Positions 51,608 to 51,609 of a stretch of 51,609 bases of DNA are shown piece after piece. Below the pieces are notes generated by a model. The model saw only the letters and a program-made list of their open reading frames with translations, searched no databases and had not been told where the DNA came from. Position numbers and translations under genes: made by a program. The stretch covers positions 1 to 51,609 of the forward strand of contig CAYLNM010000015.1 in assembly GCA_964385045.1 (NCBI GenBank). Direction: 5' to 3'. Source of the stretch: CAYLNM01 sp964385045 (GTDB lineage: Bacteria; Planctomycetota; Phycisphaerae; Phycisphaerales; SM1A02). Every line of letters begins with the position of its first letter. Within the stretch, counting starts at the first letter, position 1.

Positions 51608-51609
51608 GG

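Overview
The window is very G+C-rich bacterial DNA with tight, mostly operonic gene packing. No single marker names the organism, but the gene content points to Planctomycetota, most likely Phycisphaerae: a DUF1080 (3-keto-disaccharide hydrolase) fusion, many Gfo/Idh/MocA dehydrogenases and TIM-barrel 'sugar phosphate isomerase/epimerase' proteins, a PDZ plus HEAT-like protein of the DUF6288 kind, an FG-GAP/ASPIC protein and a DUF4397 protein that both end in dockerin-like EF-hands, a secreted protein with a PGPG-type C-terminal sorting tail, and several membrane proteins with a CPxCxY...CPECG zinc ribbon. A run of exactly 100 N (36908-37007) marks a scaffold join and cuts two genes, so this is a draft or metagenome assembly. 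I see no rRNA, CRISPR array, transposase or prophage. The first 43 bases are the 3' end of a tRNA-Pro(TGG).

Layout. 1-5.3 kb: tRNA tail, a porin-like barrel, and four poorly characterised proteins. 5.3-9.1 kb: two exported proteins, the second a PA14 / PQQ-sugar-dehydrogenase-like / DUF1080 fusion. 9.1-16.5 kb (minus): a probable operon of four paralogous zinc-ribbon membrane proteins interleaved with a Tat-exported TIM-barrel isomerase and an FG-GAP/ASPIC protein. 16.6-18.3 kb (minus): a small motility-like protein and a Tat-exported Gfo/Idh/MocA. 18.4-23.2 kb: a two-gene operon holding three amidohydrolase folds, of which only the middle one keeps the HxH metal motif. 23.3-25.5 kb: divergent heme oxygenase-like and MFS genes. 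25.6-32.9 kb (minus): DUF6288-like, SASA esterase, Tat-exported TIM-barrel, Tat-exported Gfo/Idh/MocA and SUMF1-like protein, with start/stop overlaps. 32.9-34.1 kb: ApbE. 34.2-42.9 kb: cytosolic Gfo/Idh/MocA enzymes, three TIM-barrel isomerases, a divergent alkaline phosphatase and a NupG-like transporter. 43.0-51.6 kb: small membrane proteins, an orphan FixJ-type regulator, the DUF4397 repeat protein, a PGPG-CTERM protein, pyrD with a zincin-like peptidase, a TPR-YggX fusion and a DUF58 protein.

How the genes may work together (inference). About a dozen genes fit oxidative (3-keto type) breakdown of glycosides. They fall into two sets. One is exported: DUF1080 hydrolase, SASA esterase, two Tat Gfo/Idh/MocA and two Tat TIM-barrels. 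The other is cytosolic: two Gfo/Idh/MocA, three TIM-barrels and an MFS sugar or nucleoside-type transporter. Nothing in the sequence proves the substrate.

Regulation. A TAnnnT (mostly TASSCT) box lies 5-8 nt before seven start codons, which suggests widespread leaderless transcription. Strong GC hairpins close several convergent gene pairs.
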